Assembly (NCBI RefSeq): GCF_902506425.1
Contig: NZ_LR732469.1
Coordinates: forward strand, 2,346,770 to 2,410,769
Reading direction: 5' to 3'
From: Novosphingobium sp. 9U
GTDB taxonomy: Bacteria > Pseudomonadota > Alphaproteobacteria > Sphingomonadales > Sphingomonadaceae
DNA length: 64,000 bases
Below, in pieces: positions 41,332 to 51,011 of the stretch. A program made the translations under genes and the position numbers. Below the pieces are notes generated by a model. The model made no database searches and was not told the DNA's origin. It saw only the letters and a program-made list of their open reading frames with translations. Within the stretch, counting starts at the first letter, position 1; the number at the start of each line of letters is the position of its first letter.

Positions 41332-44238
41332 ATGACGACTACGATCACGATGCGCAGCGTGCTGCTCGCAGGCTCCGCCATGTTGCTGGCGTCATCGCCG
41401 GCGCTGGCACAGGAAGCGGCGCCCACCGCCGCGCCGAGCGCAGGGCAGAACGCAGCCGCGGCCGACACCATCGTCGTGACCGGATCGCGCATCCGCCGGC
41501 CCGACTATGCCGCGCCCAATCCGGTGGTTTCGTTCGATGCGGCCGCGATCGCGCAGTCTGGCAACACCAACGTCACCACCTTCCTCCAGCGCGTGCCGGC
41601 GCTGACCAACTCGCTCGACAGCACCCGCACAGCGGGCAACTCGCAGGCGGACGGCGCGCTGGGGCAGGTGGGCCTCAACCTGCTCGACTTGCGTGGCTTG
41701 GGTACTGCCCGCACGCTGGTGCTGGTCAACGGGCGGCGCCATGTCGCCAGCCAGCCCGACAGCGCCGCGGTGGACATCAACACCATTCCGACCGACCTGA
41801 TCGAGCGGGTCGACGTGCTGACCGGCGCCGCCTCCGCAGTATACGGTGCAGACGGTGTCTCGGGCGTGGTCAACTTCGTGCTGCGCCGGGATTTCGACGG
41901 TATCGCCGCCCGCACCCAGTTCGGCATCTCCGAACAGGGCGATGCGGGCAACCGGTTCGCCTCGCTGATCGTGGGCCGCAACTTCGCCGAGGGCCGCGCC
42001 AACCTGACCCTCGCCTACGAGTACAATGCCGAGGACCCGCTCGCCAACGACGATCGCAAGTACCTGAGGAGCGCCAACCGCGCGAACTTCGTCAACCTGA
42101 ACGGCTACGATCCGACGGTCGCGGGCAGCTACCAGAAGGGCCCGTTGCGCGACATCCGCTATCCGGACAGTTCGACTTACGGTTACGTCGACATCGGCGG
42201 CGTGCGTTATCGCGGCGACGGACGGATCTACACGCCGGGCACCGTCCTGCAGAACGACGGCTACTCGCTAGGCGGCGATGATACGCCGGTCGCCGGCTAC
42301 ATCGGCGACATCTTTCCCAAGACCGAGCGTCACGCCGTCAACCTGCTTGGCCGGTTCGAGGCATCGGAGGCTTTCAAGGTCAGCATCGAAGGCAAGTTCG
42401 TGCAGAGCACGGTGCGCACCTTCACCGGCTATGGCGGCAACTACCCGGCCACGGTCAGCCTCGACAACCCATACATCCCGGCAACCATCCTGAACGCGGC
42501 GCAGCAGGCGGGCCTCACGTCCATCGACATCAGCCGCAACAACTTCGACATTCCCCGCCACGGCGAGGAGGATCGCCGGCGCACCTACCGCGGCGTCGTC
42601 GATATCTCCGGCAAGATCTCCGACCACGCCAGCTACGACGCCTACTACACCTACGGCCGCACCGACGTGCGCGCGACCAAGCTGAACGACCGTTTGAGCG
42701 ACCAGTTCACCGCTGCGCTCGACGCGGTGCGCGATCCTGCAACCGGGCAGATCGTCTGCCGCTCCGCCGCCGCGCGTGCCGCTGGCTGCGTTCCGGTCAA
42801 CACCTTCGGGGCGAATACCGTCGACCCGGCATCTTACGACTACTATCTGTTCGATCCGGTCAGCAATGCCCGGCTGGAGCAGCACGTCGTCAACGCCTCG
42901 ATCAGCGGTGATTTCGGCGCCTTGTTCGAGCTGCCCGGCGGTCCGGTCCAGTTCGCGTTCGGCGGCGAATACCGCCGCGAGTCCAGCCGCTTCCGCCCCG
43001 CGCAGGAACTGCTCGACAACGTCTTCTACCAGTACGACGAGTACGTGATCCCCACCGCGTCGAGCGGCAAGTTCGATGTCTGGGAGGCGTTCGGCGAACT
43101 CAACCTGCCGCTGCTCAAGGACCAGCCCTTCGCGCACCTGCTTTCGGTCGGTGCAGCAGGCCGGTATTCCGATTATTCGACGGTCGGCAGCACCAAGACC
43201 TATCAGTTCAACGGTGTCTGGGCGCCGGTCGAGGCGGTGACCTTCCGTGGCTCTTACGGCCAGTCGGTGCGTGCGCCCAACATCGCCGAGGTGTTCCGGC
43301 CGCGCACCGGTGACAGCGACTTCATCTCAGACCCGTGCTACCTCGGCGCTCGCGGCGACGGCACCCAGTACCGCGCTGCCAACTGTGCCGCGCTGATCAG
43401 CGGAGCCGGCGGCAATCCGGCGAACTTCTCCAGCGCCAACAATCCCAACGCCAACGTCAACATCCCGGGAGCCCGCCAGGGCAATGCCAATTTGAAGGCA
43501 GAGACCGCGCGCACCTGGACCGCCGGCGTGGTGCTGCGCCCCGGCTTCGTGCCGCGGCTGCAGATCGCGGTCGACTGGTACGACATCCGCATCAAGGACG
43601 CGATCAACACCGCCAGCGCTTCCACAGTCGCTGCCTTGTGCGTCGACCAGCCCAGCACCGACAACCCATTCTGCGACGCCATCAGCCGCCAGGCCGGCAC
43701 CGGCTACATCGACAGCTACATCGTGCAGCCCGAGAACGTCGCGGCGTTCCGCACCGCCGGCCTGGAGTTCAACGCATCCTACCAGGTCGCGACCGACAGG
43801 CTGGGCACCTTCGACGTGCGCCTGGTCGGCGGGTACCTGCACCGTCTGGAGCAGATCCCCACCATCGGCGCGGACGTCGAGGACAACCGGGATCGTCCGT
43901 TCCGGCCCAAGTACAACCTGACCTTCTCGCCGAGCTGGACGCTGGGCGAGCTGACGGTGAACTACAACCTGCGCTGGCAGAACGGCGTGCGGCGCTTCGA
44001 CCGGGTGGCGACCGACGGCGATCCCAGTTACGTCGAACCCAAGTACTTCCGCTTCAAGGAGCTGTGGCAGCACGACATCCGCGCGCAGTACCAAGTCGGC
44101 GAGGCGTTCGCGTTCTACGCGGGCGTGAACAACTTCACCGATCAGAAGCCGGACATCGGCTTCGAGACCAACGTGCCGATCTCACCAGTCGGGCGCTTCT
44201 TCTACGCAGGCGCGAAGATGACATTGGGAGCGAGTTGA
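41332..44238 (+). CDS. TonB-dependent receptor, large (about 968 residues)
   Basis: Signal peptide RSVLLAGSAMLLASSPALAQ, TonB box-like DTIVVTGSRIRRPD, plug (about 60-190: LVLVNGRRHVAS, VDVLTGAASAVYGADGVSG), then a large barrel ending in FYAGAKMTLGAS. The IRRPD start and the TARTLVLVNGRR plug are of the sphingomonad/Caulobacter oligosaccharide-type TonB receptors. ATG 41332 is used; an ATG at 41350 is also possible. The 130-nt divergent gap to the solute-binding protein gene suggests joint control, so receptor and ABC importer may form one uptake route across both membranes. Confidence 0.94.
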   Translation: MTTTITMRSVLLAGSAMLLASSPALAQEAAPTAAPSAGQNAAAADTIVVTGSRIRRPDYAAPNPVVSFDAAAIAQSGNTNVTTFLQRVPALTNSLDSTRTAGNSQADGALGQVGLNLLDLRGLGTARTLVLVNGRRHVASQPDSAAVDINTIPTDLIERVDVLTGAASAVYGADGVSGVVNFVLRRDFDGIAARTQFGISEQGDAGNRFASLIVGRNFAEGRANLTLAYEYNAEDPLANDDRKYLRSANRANFVNLNGYDPTVAGSYQKGPLRDIRYPDSSTYGYVDIGGVRYRGDGRIYTPGTVLQNDGYSLGGDDTPVAGYIGDIFPKTERHAVNLLGRFEASEAFKVSIEGKFVQSTVRTFTGYGGNYPATVSLDNPYIPATILNAAQQAGLTSIDISRNNFDIPRHGEEDRRRTYRGVVDISGKISDHASYDAYYTYGRTDVRATKLNDRLSDQFTAALDAVRDPATGQIVCRSAAARAAGCVPVNTFGANTVDPASYDYYLFDPVSNARLEQHVVNASISGDFGALFELPGGPVQFAFGGEYRRESSRFRPAQELLDNVFYQYDEYVIPTASSGKFDVWEAFGELNLPLLKDQPFAHLLSVGAAGRYSDYSTVGSTKTYQFNGVWAPVEAVTFRGSYGQSVRAPNIAEVFRPRTGDSDFISDPCYLGARGDGTQYRAANCAALISGAGGNPANFSSANNPNANVNIPGARQGNANLKAETARTWTAGVVLRPGFVPRLQIAVDWYDIRIKDAINTASASTVAALCVDQPSTDNPFCDAISRQAGTGYIDSYIVQPENVAAFRTAGLEFNASYQVATDRLGTFDVRLVGGYLHRLEQIPTIGADVEDNRDRPFRPKYNLTFSPSWTLGELTVNYNLRWQNGVRRFDRVATDGDPSYVEPKYFRFKELWQHDIRAQYQVGEAFAFYAGVNNFTDQKPDIGFETNVPISPVGRFFYAGAKMTLGAS

Positions 44239-44290
44239 AAAGCGGGGAGGGGGCCTTGTCCCTGCATGCTGCAGCGCACATAGCGGCGGC

Positions 44291-45031
44291 ATGCACGACA
44301 TCAACGAACTCTTCCCTACCGACCTGCCGCTGCCTGCCTACGACGTCGTCGTGCCCTGCTACAATCGTGCCCATGTGTTGGCTGATGCCGTCGCCAGCGT
44401 GCTGTCGCAGGAACATGTGCCCAGCCGGGTCGTGGTCGTCGACGACGGCAGCGTGGATGCAAGTGCCGCAGTCATCCGCGCGCTTGAGGACGCCCATCGC
44501 GGTGTCGTCATAGGCGCTACCCTGCCGCGCAACGTCGGCGCCTCCAACGCGCGCAATGTTGGCCTTTCGTTTTGCCGATCGCCTTGGGTCGCGTTCCTCG
44601 ACAGCGACGATCTGTGGCTGCCCGGTGCGGCCGGAGCTTTACTCAGCGCGACGCTGATGGCGGAAGCAGACGTCATCGTTGGCCACTTCTGTCGCATGGA
44701 GGAGGACGGCGTCGTGCAGGCGCCCGAGTGCGGCTGGGATGGCGGGGATCTGCGTGCCGGGCTGGCCAGCGGCGGCGTAATCGGCCCCTCTTGGTCGATC
44801 GCGCGGCGCCAGACCGCCCTCGACGTTGGAGGTTTCGATCCGAGCTATCACAATTGCAATGACTGGGACTTCTACACGCGCCTGGCCGCCAATGGCGCTC
44901 GTTTCAGGCGCATCGAGGCGAGTGTCGCGGTTTACCGCACCGTTGCGGGCGCACGGCTCATGAACGACGCCAGTGTCGGTCTACAAAACGCCGAACGCGT
45001 GCTTGCACATCCCTACTTCAAAGGGGCCTAG
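44291..45031 (+). CDS. Family 2 glycosyltransferase
   Basis: A 246-residue GT-A glycosyltransferase. Seen: VVVPCYNRAHVLADAVASVL, VVVDDGSVD (nucleotide-sugar site, about residue 50), RNVGASNARNVGL, FLDSDDLW (DxD-like metal site, about 98-105) and the acceptor region NDWDFYTRLA. No membrane helix. Product unknown; it follows the TonB receptor by 52 nt and may modify a surface polysaccharide together with the TupA-like protein. The 147 nt after it contain no visible gene or terminator. Confidence 0.9.
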   Translation: MHDINELFPTDLPLPAYDVVVPCYNRAHVLADAVASVLSQEHVPSRVVVVDDGSVDASAAVIRALEDAHRGVVIGATLPRNVGASNARNVGLSFCRSPWVAFLDSDDLWLPGAAGALLSATLMAEADVIVGHFCRMEEDGVVQAPECGWDGGDLRAGLASGGVIGPSWSIARRQTALDVGGFDPSYHNCNDWDFYTRLAANGARFRRIEASVAVYRTVAGARLMNDASVGLQNAERVLAHPYFKGA

Positions 45032-45178
45032 CATACGACAGCTGACCACTGTTCAAGACGTCGCAGCCGTCCGCTGTCCGCGCCCGATTGTCTCAAAATA
45101 GCTGCCCATCAGCGAGCCGGGCCTGCTGCTGTGTCAAAGCGCTGAGTGCTAAACCCACGGATAGGACGAACGCGCTCC

Positions 45179-47410
45179 TCAGATGGCAGGCAGACCTTCG
45201 AGGAGCTTGTCGAGGGTGAGCGGATAATCCCGCACCCGAACGCCGGTTGCATTGTAGATCGCGTTGCCGATAGCCGCCGCGGCGCCGCAAATGCCCAGCT
45301 CGCCTATTCCCTTGGCATGCAAGGGGTTCGCCTGGATGTCACGCTCGTACAGGAAGTCCACTTCCAGCTGCGGCACGTCGGCGTTCACCGGCACGTGGTA
45401 CTCCGCTAGGTCGCGGTTCACCACCTTGCCGCTGCGGGTGTCGTGGATCAGCTCCTCGGACAAAGCGGAGCCGATCCCGAAGGTCATGCCCCCCAGACAC
45501 TGAGAACGCGCCGTTTTCTCGTTCAGTATGCGCCCGGCGGTGAACACACCCAGCATGCGCTTAACGCGAACTTCGCCCGTCACCACGTTGACTGCGACTT
45601 CGGCGAAATGCGCGCCGTAGCTTGCCTGATTGAACGTCTTGTCCTGGCGACCGCCGGTGATCTCGCCTGTCGCTTCCAAGCCGTCGCCGACGAGCTCGCG
45701 CAGAGGCACGCTGCGATTGCCCGATATGACCAGCCCGTCCTTCAGCGTCATGGACCCTTCGTCTACATCCATGGCCTTGGCGATCTGCTTGCGGAGCGCT
45801 TCGCACGCCAGGTAGACCGACGATCCCGATGAGGAAGCGCCCCACGAGCCGCCCGAACCGGCACCGGGAGGCGCATTCGTATCGCCCAGGTGCACGGTCA
45901 CGTCCTCGAGAGGCAGGCCCAGGATTTCCGCGGTGATCTGACCCAGGATCGTGTAAGTGCCGGTTCCGATGTCGGTCATGTCGGTTTCGACGATCGCCTT
46001 GCCGTCCGCCGTGATCGACACCTTGGCTTCGGACTTCTGAAGCTTGTTGGACCGCGCGGCCGAGGCAACGCCGATACCGTACAGCCAATCACCGCGGCGA
46101 TCGGTGCCGGCTGGCTTGCGGTTGTGCCACCCGAACTTCGCGGCACCCGCTTCCAGACAGGGGATCAACGCCCGAGACGAATACGGAATGTCCTTCTCGG
46201 GATCGACCTGCGGCTCGTTGCGCTTGCGCAGTTCGATCGGGTCGATGCCGATCTTCTCGGCAAGTTCATCCATCGCACCTTCGAGCGCGATCAAGCCCAC
46301 CGCCTCGCCTGGTGCGCGCATGGACCCCGACAGCAACCAGTCGAGCCGGACGATGTCATGCGTGATCAGTCGGTTTTCGCCCTCGTAAAGGAAGTGCGTC
46401 GACATTCCTGTCGGTTCGAAGAAGTCCTCGCCCGGCAGGTTCGACACGAGCGTTTCGTGCCCGATAGCGGTCAACTTGCCATTGATTCCGGCGCCGAGCC
46501 TCATCCGCTGCTCGGTGTTCGACCGCCGGAGGGTCGCGTCGAATACCTGCTGGCGTGCCATTACTGCCTTGACCGGACGACCGAGCTGCTTGGCCGCAAT
46601 GGCGGCCGCGACGCTCTCGGGCGCGATCCCAAGCTTCGATCCGAAACCACCGCCAACGAACGCCGAGACGATACGCACCTTGCTGGCTGAGACGCCGAGC
46701 GCCTTGGCGAGTTGCAGCTTGTCCGATGCGGGCATCTGGTATGAGCCGTAGAGGGTCAGGGCGTCGTCTTCCCACACTGCGAGGCTGGCGTGCGGCTCCA
46801 TGGCGGCGGAGTTCTGGCTCGGCGTCGTATACGTCACGTCTATCGTGTGCGCGGCCTCGGCCATCGCCTTGTCGATGTCTCCCTGGCTGAAGTGCGGCGG
46901 GATCTGCTGCGGTTTGGGCTTCTCGGCTTCGCCGCGGTGGTCATCGAAGCTGTAACGTCCCTCCGCGGGGTCGTAGTCGATCTTGACCTGCAGCGCGGCG
47001 TCGCGTGCCGCCTCATAGCTTTCGGCGATGACGATCGCGACAATCTCACCGAAGTAGGCGATCTCCTTAACGCCTTGGGTCGGCGCCTTCGTCTCGCCAC
47101 CCTGCTGCGGGTTGCGCAGGAAGGTCGCGTAATCCGTGATGACGTCGATCACGCCTGGCACGGCCTTGGCGCCCTCGGCGTCAAGCGACCTGATCTTCCC
47201 GGCACCAACTGTCGCCCGCACGAGGAAGCCGTAGGCGACGTTATCCAGCGTATACTCAGCTGCATAAGTCGCTTGCCCCGACACTTTCCTGGGGCCTTCG
47301 ATCCGGTCGAGCGGCTTGCCGATCACATCCTGCGCCGATGTGTCGAGCAAGCTGTCAGGATGAGCCTTGTTCATGGTGAGCGAATTGGTGTCGCCGCCAA
47401 AGCCGAACAT
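45179..47410 (-). CDS. paoC: Aldehyde oxidoreductase, molybdenum-binding subunit (PaoC-like)
   Basis: A 743-residue xanthine-oxidase-family molybdopterin subunit. Seen: GKPLDRIEGPRKVSGQATY at the start, FVGGGFGSK (about residue 260), SMRAPGEAVG (about 372), GSGGSWGASSSGSS (about 530) and the catalytic Glu motif AKGIGELGICGAAAAIGNAI (about 705). Oxidises aldehydes or N-heterocycles by hydroxylation with water. ATG at 47410 has GGGAG upstream, 3 nt after the FAD subunit stop. Gene order FeS-FAD-Mo is that of E. coli paoABC. Confidence 0.93.
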   Translation of the reverse strand: MFGFGGDTNSLTMNKAHPDSLLDTSAQDVIGKPLDRIEGPRKVSGQATYAAEYTLDNVAYGFLVRATVGAGKIRSLDAEGAKAVPGVIDVITDYATFLRNPQQGGETKAPTQGVKEIAYFGEIVAIVIAESYEAARDAALQVKIDYDPAEGRYSFDDHRGEAEKPKPQQIPPHFSQGDIDKAMAEAAHTIDVTYTTPSQNSAAMEPHASLAVWEDDALTLYGSYQMPASDKLQLAKALGVSASKVRIVSAFVGGGFGSKLGIAPESVAAAIAAKQLGRPVKAVMARQQVFDATLRRSNTEQRMRLGAGINGKLTAIGHETLVSNLPGEDFFEPTGMSTHFLYEGENRLITHDIVRLDWLLSGSMRAPGEAVGLIALEGAMDELAEKIGIDPIELRKRNEPQVDPEKDIPYSSRALIPCLEAGAAKFGWHNRKPAGTDRRGDWLYGIGVASAARSNKLQKSEAKVSITADGKAIVETDMTDIGTGTYTILGQITAEILGLPLEDVTVHLGDTNAPPGAGSGGSWGASSSGSSVYLACEALRKQIAKAMDVDEGSMTLKDGLVISGNRSVPLRELVGDGLEATGEITGGRQDKTFNQASYGAHFAEVAVNVVTGEVRVKRMLGVFTAGRILNEKTARSQCLGGMTFGIGSALSEELIHDTRSGKVVNRDLAEYHVPVNADVPQLEVDFLYERDIQANPLHAKGIGELGICGAAAAIGNAIYNATGVRVRDYPLTLDKLLEGLPAI

Positions 47411-47413
47411 CGC

Positions 47414-48394
47414 TTATTCTCCCGTCAGATCGCGCAGGGTGGCGATCAGAACCCGGCGCGCGAGCGGGATCTTGAAGTCGTTCGAGCCGTAACCTTTAGC
47501 GTCCGACAGCAACGCGTCGGCCGCGGTCGTAAATACAGCGTCAGACGGTGCCTGGCCGATCAGCGCGGCTTCCACCGCAGGATCGCGCCACGGCATGTGG
47601 GCGAGGCCGCCGAAGGCGAGCGAAGCGGTCGCGATCCTGCCATCCTTGACGTCGACTACGCCAGCGATCGACACGAGCGCGAAGGCATAAGACGCGCGAT
47701 CTCGGACTTTGCGATAGACCTGTTTACCTGCGGGCGGAGGCGGCAGTTCGATGTGGGTGATGAGCTCGCCCGCTTCGAGGCTATTCTCGATTTGCGGAGT
47801 GTCGCCGGGTAGCCGATAGAAGTCGGCGATGTGTATCCGCCGCTGGTCGCCTTCGTAAGTCTGGGTGATGATCGTCGCGTCGAGCGCACGCATCGCCACC
47901 GCCATGTCGCTGGGGTGGGTCGCAATGCAATGCTCTGAGGTGCCGAGCACCGCGAGCACGCGATTGAACCCCCCAATGGCCGAACAGCCAGTGCCGGGCT
48001 CGCGCTTGTTGCAGGGCGTTGCCGTGTCGTAGAAGTAATAGCAACGCGTGCGCTGGAGCAGGTTGCCCCCAGTTGATGCCTTGTTGCGCAGCTGCCCCGA
48101 CGCACCGGCGAGCAGAGCCCGGCTCAGCACCTCGTACTTGTCCATAACCCGCGGATCGGCAGCCAGGTCGCTGTTCGGCACCATCGCGCCGATGGTCAGA
48201 CCGCCATCGGCGCGCTCCTCGATGTCGCTGAGCGGCAGCCGGCTGATGTCGATCAGTTTGTCGGGCGTTTCGACCTGCAGCTTCATCAAGTCGAGCAGGT
48301 TGGTGCCGCCGGCTATATACTTCGCGCCTCTGACACGCGCATCGCGCACCGCGGTCTCGGCGGTATCCGCCTTAGTGTAGGCGAAGGTCTTCAT
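47414..48394 (-). CDS. paoB: Aldehyde oxidoreductase, FAD subunit (PaoB-like)
   Basis: A 326-residue FAD-binding subunit of the CO dehydrogenase/xanthine-oxidase type. FAD motifs [14 protein letters not shown] (about residue 30) and [13 protein letters not shown] (about 115). Cysteines in [23 protein letters not shown] match the extra [4Fe-4S] site reported for PaoB-type subunits and absent from ordinary xanthine dehydrogenases. ATG overlaps the FeS subunit stop (ATGA). Confidence 0.92.
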   Translation of the reverse strand: MKTFAYTKADTAETAVRDARVRGAKYIAGGTNLLDLMKLQVETPDKLIDISRLPLSDIEERADGGLTIGAMVPNSDLAADPRVMDKYEVLSRALLAGASGQLRNKASTGGNLLQRTRCYYFYDTATPCNKREPGTGCSAIGGFNRVLAVLGTSEHCIATHPSDMAVAMRALDATIITQTYEGDQRRIHIADFYRLPGDTPQIENSLEAGELITHIELPPPPAGKQVYRKVRDRASYAFALVSIAGVVDVKDGRIATASLAFGGLAHMPWRDPAVEAALIGQAPSDAVFTTAADALLSDAKGYGSNDFKIPLARRVLIATLRDLTGE

Positions 48395-48930
48395 GCGCCT
48401 GCCTCACTGGACTGGCGGGGTGCGACATCGATTGCGGCCTCGGTTTCTGCAAACTCCCGAATGGCATCGACGATGTTGGGGTAGGCTGCGCAGCGGCAAA
48501 GGTTGCCACTCATCCGCTCGCTGATCTCGTCATCATCGAACTCTGGCGCGCCCAGCTGGGCAGTCACGTGGCTCGGCCAGCCTTGACGCACCTCGTCGAG
48601 CATGCCGACGGCGGAGCAGATCTGCCCTGGCGTGCAATAGCCACACTGGTACCCGTCATGGCGAACGAAGGCGGATTGCAGCGGGTGCAGGTCCTCGGGC
48701 GTGCCCAGGCCTTCGATCGTCACGATCTCGTCATCCTGATGCATCACGGCAAGGCTGAGGCAGCTGTTGATGCGGCGACCGTTGATAAGCATCGTGCACG
48801 CACCACACTGTCCGTGGTCGCACCCCTTCTTGCTGCCGGTCAGACCCAGGTGTTCGCGGCACAGGTCCAGCAGGGATGTGCGGATGTCGGGCTCGGCGGT
48901 GTGGGATTGGCCATTGATCGTGAAGTGCAA
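48391..48930 (-). CDS. paoA: Aldehyde oxidoreductase, 2Fe-2S subunit (PaoA-like)
   Basis: A 179-residue subunit with two [2Fe-2S] sites: plant-type [12 protein letters not shown] (about residues 37-46) with a later Cys in NSCLSL, and the helical site CGYCTPGQ with [12 protein letters not shown]. Unlike E. coli PaoA there is no twin-arginine leader; the protein begins MHFTINGQ from a TTG at 48930, and the frame closes 27 nt upstream, so a hidden leader is excluded. The complex is therefore probably cytoplasmic. No XdhC or cofactor-maturation gene is adjacent. Confidence 0.92.
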   Translation of the reverse strand: MHFTINGQSHTAEPDIRTSLLDLCREHLGLTGSKKGCDHGQCGACTMLINGRRINSCLSLAVMHQDDEIVTIEGLGTPEDLHPLQSAFVRHDGYQCGYCTPGQICSAVGMLDEVRQGWPSHVTAQLGAPEFDDDEISERMSGNLCRCAAYPNIVDAIREFAETEAAIDVAPRQSSEAGA

Positions 48931-49052
48931 GCGCTGTCTCGCAAATTTAGGGGCGTGTCACCCCTCAGATGATAGATAACGTAACGCGCTCGTTCGTGAT
49001 TGTTTCCTTCGCCCCCTGGGTCACTACAGTCTGCCTGTCGCCCAAAGCCCTA

Positions 49053-49568
49053 TCACTCGCGTCTTTCAATGAGTTGCAGGATCCCCATGTCGGCTCCGTC
49101 ACGGTCGCCGCGCAGTGAGGCGAGGTCCAGTTTAAATGCGACTTCGCCGCCGGGCGACTGCACCGCAGGGTTTCCTGTCCAGTACACCACGCGGCAAACA
49201 CGTTGAACGATGCGCCATCCGCGCGCTGTTCGAAGCCACTTGTCATCATAATAGCCGCTACCATCCCAAAGCGGTGAGCCGGCAACTGCATAGCGGATCA
49301 ACCGCCACAACCCGTAGGTGTGGGACACGGCCGTATCGCCTTCAACAACCACGAGATGGTTCGTCATCATGTGCTGCGTGGCATCGAAGATTTCGTGAAA
49401 GGCGCCGAAGTCCTTCTTGAAGTCAGCGAGATTGGTCCAGCGGGACGTAGGGCCATAGTCCAGGATGCAGTCGTCATCGAAGATCCTGTCGAACAAGGCC
49501 CACCGCTGGGTGTCCATCGCGAGCCCGTAGAGATTGATTTGCTCGATGATTTCTTCGCGGTCTGCCAT
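49053..49568 (-). CDS. SnoaL-like / NTF2-fold protein
   Basis: A 171-residue SnoaL_4-type protein (scytalone dehydratase/ring-hydroxylating beta-subunit fold). Seen: N-terminal IIEQINLYGLAMDTQRWALFDRIFDDD, the middle MMTNHLVVVEGDTAVSHTY, and WRIVQRVCRVVYWTGN. A His in TQHMMTNH lies where scytalone dehydratase-like enzymes keep a catalytic His, but identity cannot be settled by eye. Single leftward gene, divergent from a nitroreductase; the 227-nt gap carries the element at 49631-49671. Confidence 0.8.
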   Translation of the reverse strand: MADREEIIEQINLYGLAMDTQRWALFDRIFDDDCILDYGPTSRWTNLADFKKDFGAFHEIFDATQHMMTNHLVVVEGDTAVSHTYGLWRLIRYAVAGSPLWDGSGYYDDKWLRTARGWRIVQRVCRVVYWTGNPAVQSPGGEVAFKLDLASLRGDRDGADMGILQLIERRE

Positions 49569-49630
49569 CTGCTTTTCCTTAGGTGCGGCACGGGGGCAGC
49601 ATCTCTGTTCTCATAATGAGTTGCGCAGGG

Positions 49631-49671
49631 GCAATGACCAGCGGTGAGACCAGAGCGAACTCGCCATGCCA
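49631..49671. promoter_or_regulatory. Shared upstream element, copy 1
   Basis: A 41-nt stretch (GCAATGACC...TCGCCATGCCA) that matches 30 of 41 positions, without gaps, with 56235-56275. It lies 63 nt upstream of the SnoaL-like gene start at 49568, in the divergent region with the nitroreductase. A short inverted repeat CTCATAATGAG lies beside it at 49610-49620. Possibly a regulator site common to the 45-64 kb cluster; no regulator gene is present there. Confidence 0.4.
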
Positions 49672-49795
49672 CGATCCAACAGATCCGAAGCAACAGGCGC
49701 TGCACGAAGGTGCAACTGGCATGCGATGTGGAGGCATTTCAGCTGCGCGCCGGATCTGCCAGGACGTCCGAGGGCCTGAGACTTGGTGGCATTGT

Positions 49796-50473
49796 ATGGA
49801 ATTCGATGAGGTCATCCTCGGCCGCCGCAGCATCCGAGGGTACAAGCCGGATCCGGTGCCTGGGGACTTGATCGAAGAGGTCCTGCGGCTCGCAATGCGG
49901 GCGCCCTCGTCATACAACAGCCAACCCTACTACTTCCACGTCATCACGGGCGAGCCGCTGGACCGGATCAGAGCGGGCAACGTGGGCCGCATCCGCGATG
50001 GTCATCCGGATGCGCGTGAGTTTCGCACCGGTCAGCCATTTGCGGGAGCACACCGAGAGCGCCAGGTCGCGGTCGCCAAGCAGCTCCTGGGCGCGATGGG
50101 GATCAGTCGCGAGGATGCGCAAGGGCGTGACGAATGGGTGCTGCGCGGCTTTCGCCAGTTCGATGCACCGGTTTGCATCATCATCACGTACGATCGCCTG
50201 CTTGCCGACAGCGATGATACGGCGTTCGACTGTGGTGCGGTCGCCACCGCGCTCGTGAATGCCGCCTGGTCGCGGGGCCTGGGCGCTGTCATCAACAGCC
50301 AAGGCATCATGCAATCGCCGGTCGTGCGCGAAGCCGCTAGAGTGCCGCAGGATCAGGTGATCATGAAGAGCATCGCCTTGGGCTGGCCCGACATGAGCTT
50401 TGCCGCCAACACGGTCGTGTCCGAGAGGAGGACGGTGGCGGAAGCTACGACCTTCGTAGGCTTCGAAGACTGA
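49796..50473 (+). CDS. Nitroreductase family FMN oxidoreductase
   Basis: About 225 residues, NAD(P)H-flavin nitroreductase fold. Seen: RRSIRGYKPDPVPGDLIEEVL with the FMN-binding Arg pair (about residues 10-14), RAPSSYNSQPYYFHVI (about 32-47), GAVATALVNAAWSRGLG (about 142-158) and IALGWPD. ATG at 49796 starts the conserved region. Members reduce nitro groups, enones or quinones, and one branch dehalogenates or dehydrogenates ring compounds. The only rightward gene between 45.2 and 61.2 kb. Confidence 0.9.
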   Translation: MEFDEVILGRRSIRGYKPDPVPGDLIEEVLRLAMRAPSSYNSQPYYFHVITGEPLDRIRAGNVGRIRDGHPDAREFRTGQPFAGAHRERQVAVAKQLLGAMGISREDAQGRDEWVLRGFRQFDAPVCIIITYDRLLADSDDTAFDCGAVATALVNAAWSRGLGAVINSQGIMQSPVVREAARVPQDQVIMKSIALGWPDMSFAANTVVSERRTVAEATTFVGFED

Positions 50474-50501
50474 TAACCCGCGAGCCGAGAGCAAACCCGC
50501 C

Positions 50502-50969
50502 TCAGATATCCGAGTGCGGGAGCGGAGCGCTTTCAGGCCATTCAATGTCCAGGCGGACCCTGGTGAGTGTAAGCGTGGCGATGCGCCATGCTCCAACCTC
50601 CATGCGATAGCTCTCGTGGTAGTGGCCCCGGCCGGTAATGCTCTTCCAACCATAGGTGGGATGGTGATCATCCCAGACGATCACGTCCTGCATGGCCCAG
50701 ATGGCCTTGGCATTCTGCTCGTCCACGATCTCGATTTCCGCAGTGAGACCTTGGTGACACGAGACGGCGAACGTCAGGCTGTTTCGCAAGCTCTCGGCAT
50801 AGGTCAGCCCACTGGCGGAGTAGACTTCGCCAGTCGGCGTCAAGACCTTCATGTCGCGCGTGAATACGCTGGGGAGTTGGTCCCACAGCTTGCAATCCAT
50901 GTAGCGGAAGTACCGCGCCTTCAGGTTCCGGATCTCCTCGATGGCGGTCAGCCGCGCGATCGGGTTCAC
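50502..50969 (-). CDS. SnoaL-like / NTF2-fold protein
   Basis: A 155-residue NTF2-like protein with the common SnoaL_4 opening AIEEIRNLKARYFRYMDCKLWDQL, then VTCHQGLTAEIEIVDEQNAKAIWAM-like core (sequence has VSCHQG) and C-terminal ESYRMEVGAWRIATLTLTRVRL. GTG at 50969 with AGGAG just upstream. Related to, but not a close copy of, 49053. Such small proteins are frequent in sphingomonad and actinobacterial catabolic clusters; substrate unknown. Confidence 0.8.
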   Translation of the reverse strand: MNPIARLTAIEEIRNLKARYFRYMDCKLWDQLPSVFTRDMKVLTPTGEVYSASGLTYAESLRNSLTFAVSCHQGLTAEIEIVDEQNAKAIWAMQDVIVWDDHHPTYGWKSITGRGHYHESYRMEVGAWRIATLTLTRVRLDIEWPESAPLPHSDI

Positions 50970-51011
50970 ATGTGCTCTCCTGTGGCGCTGCGAGTGTGTC
51001 GGCCGTCTTGT

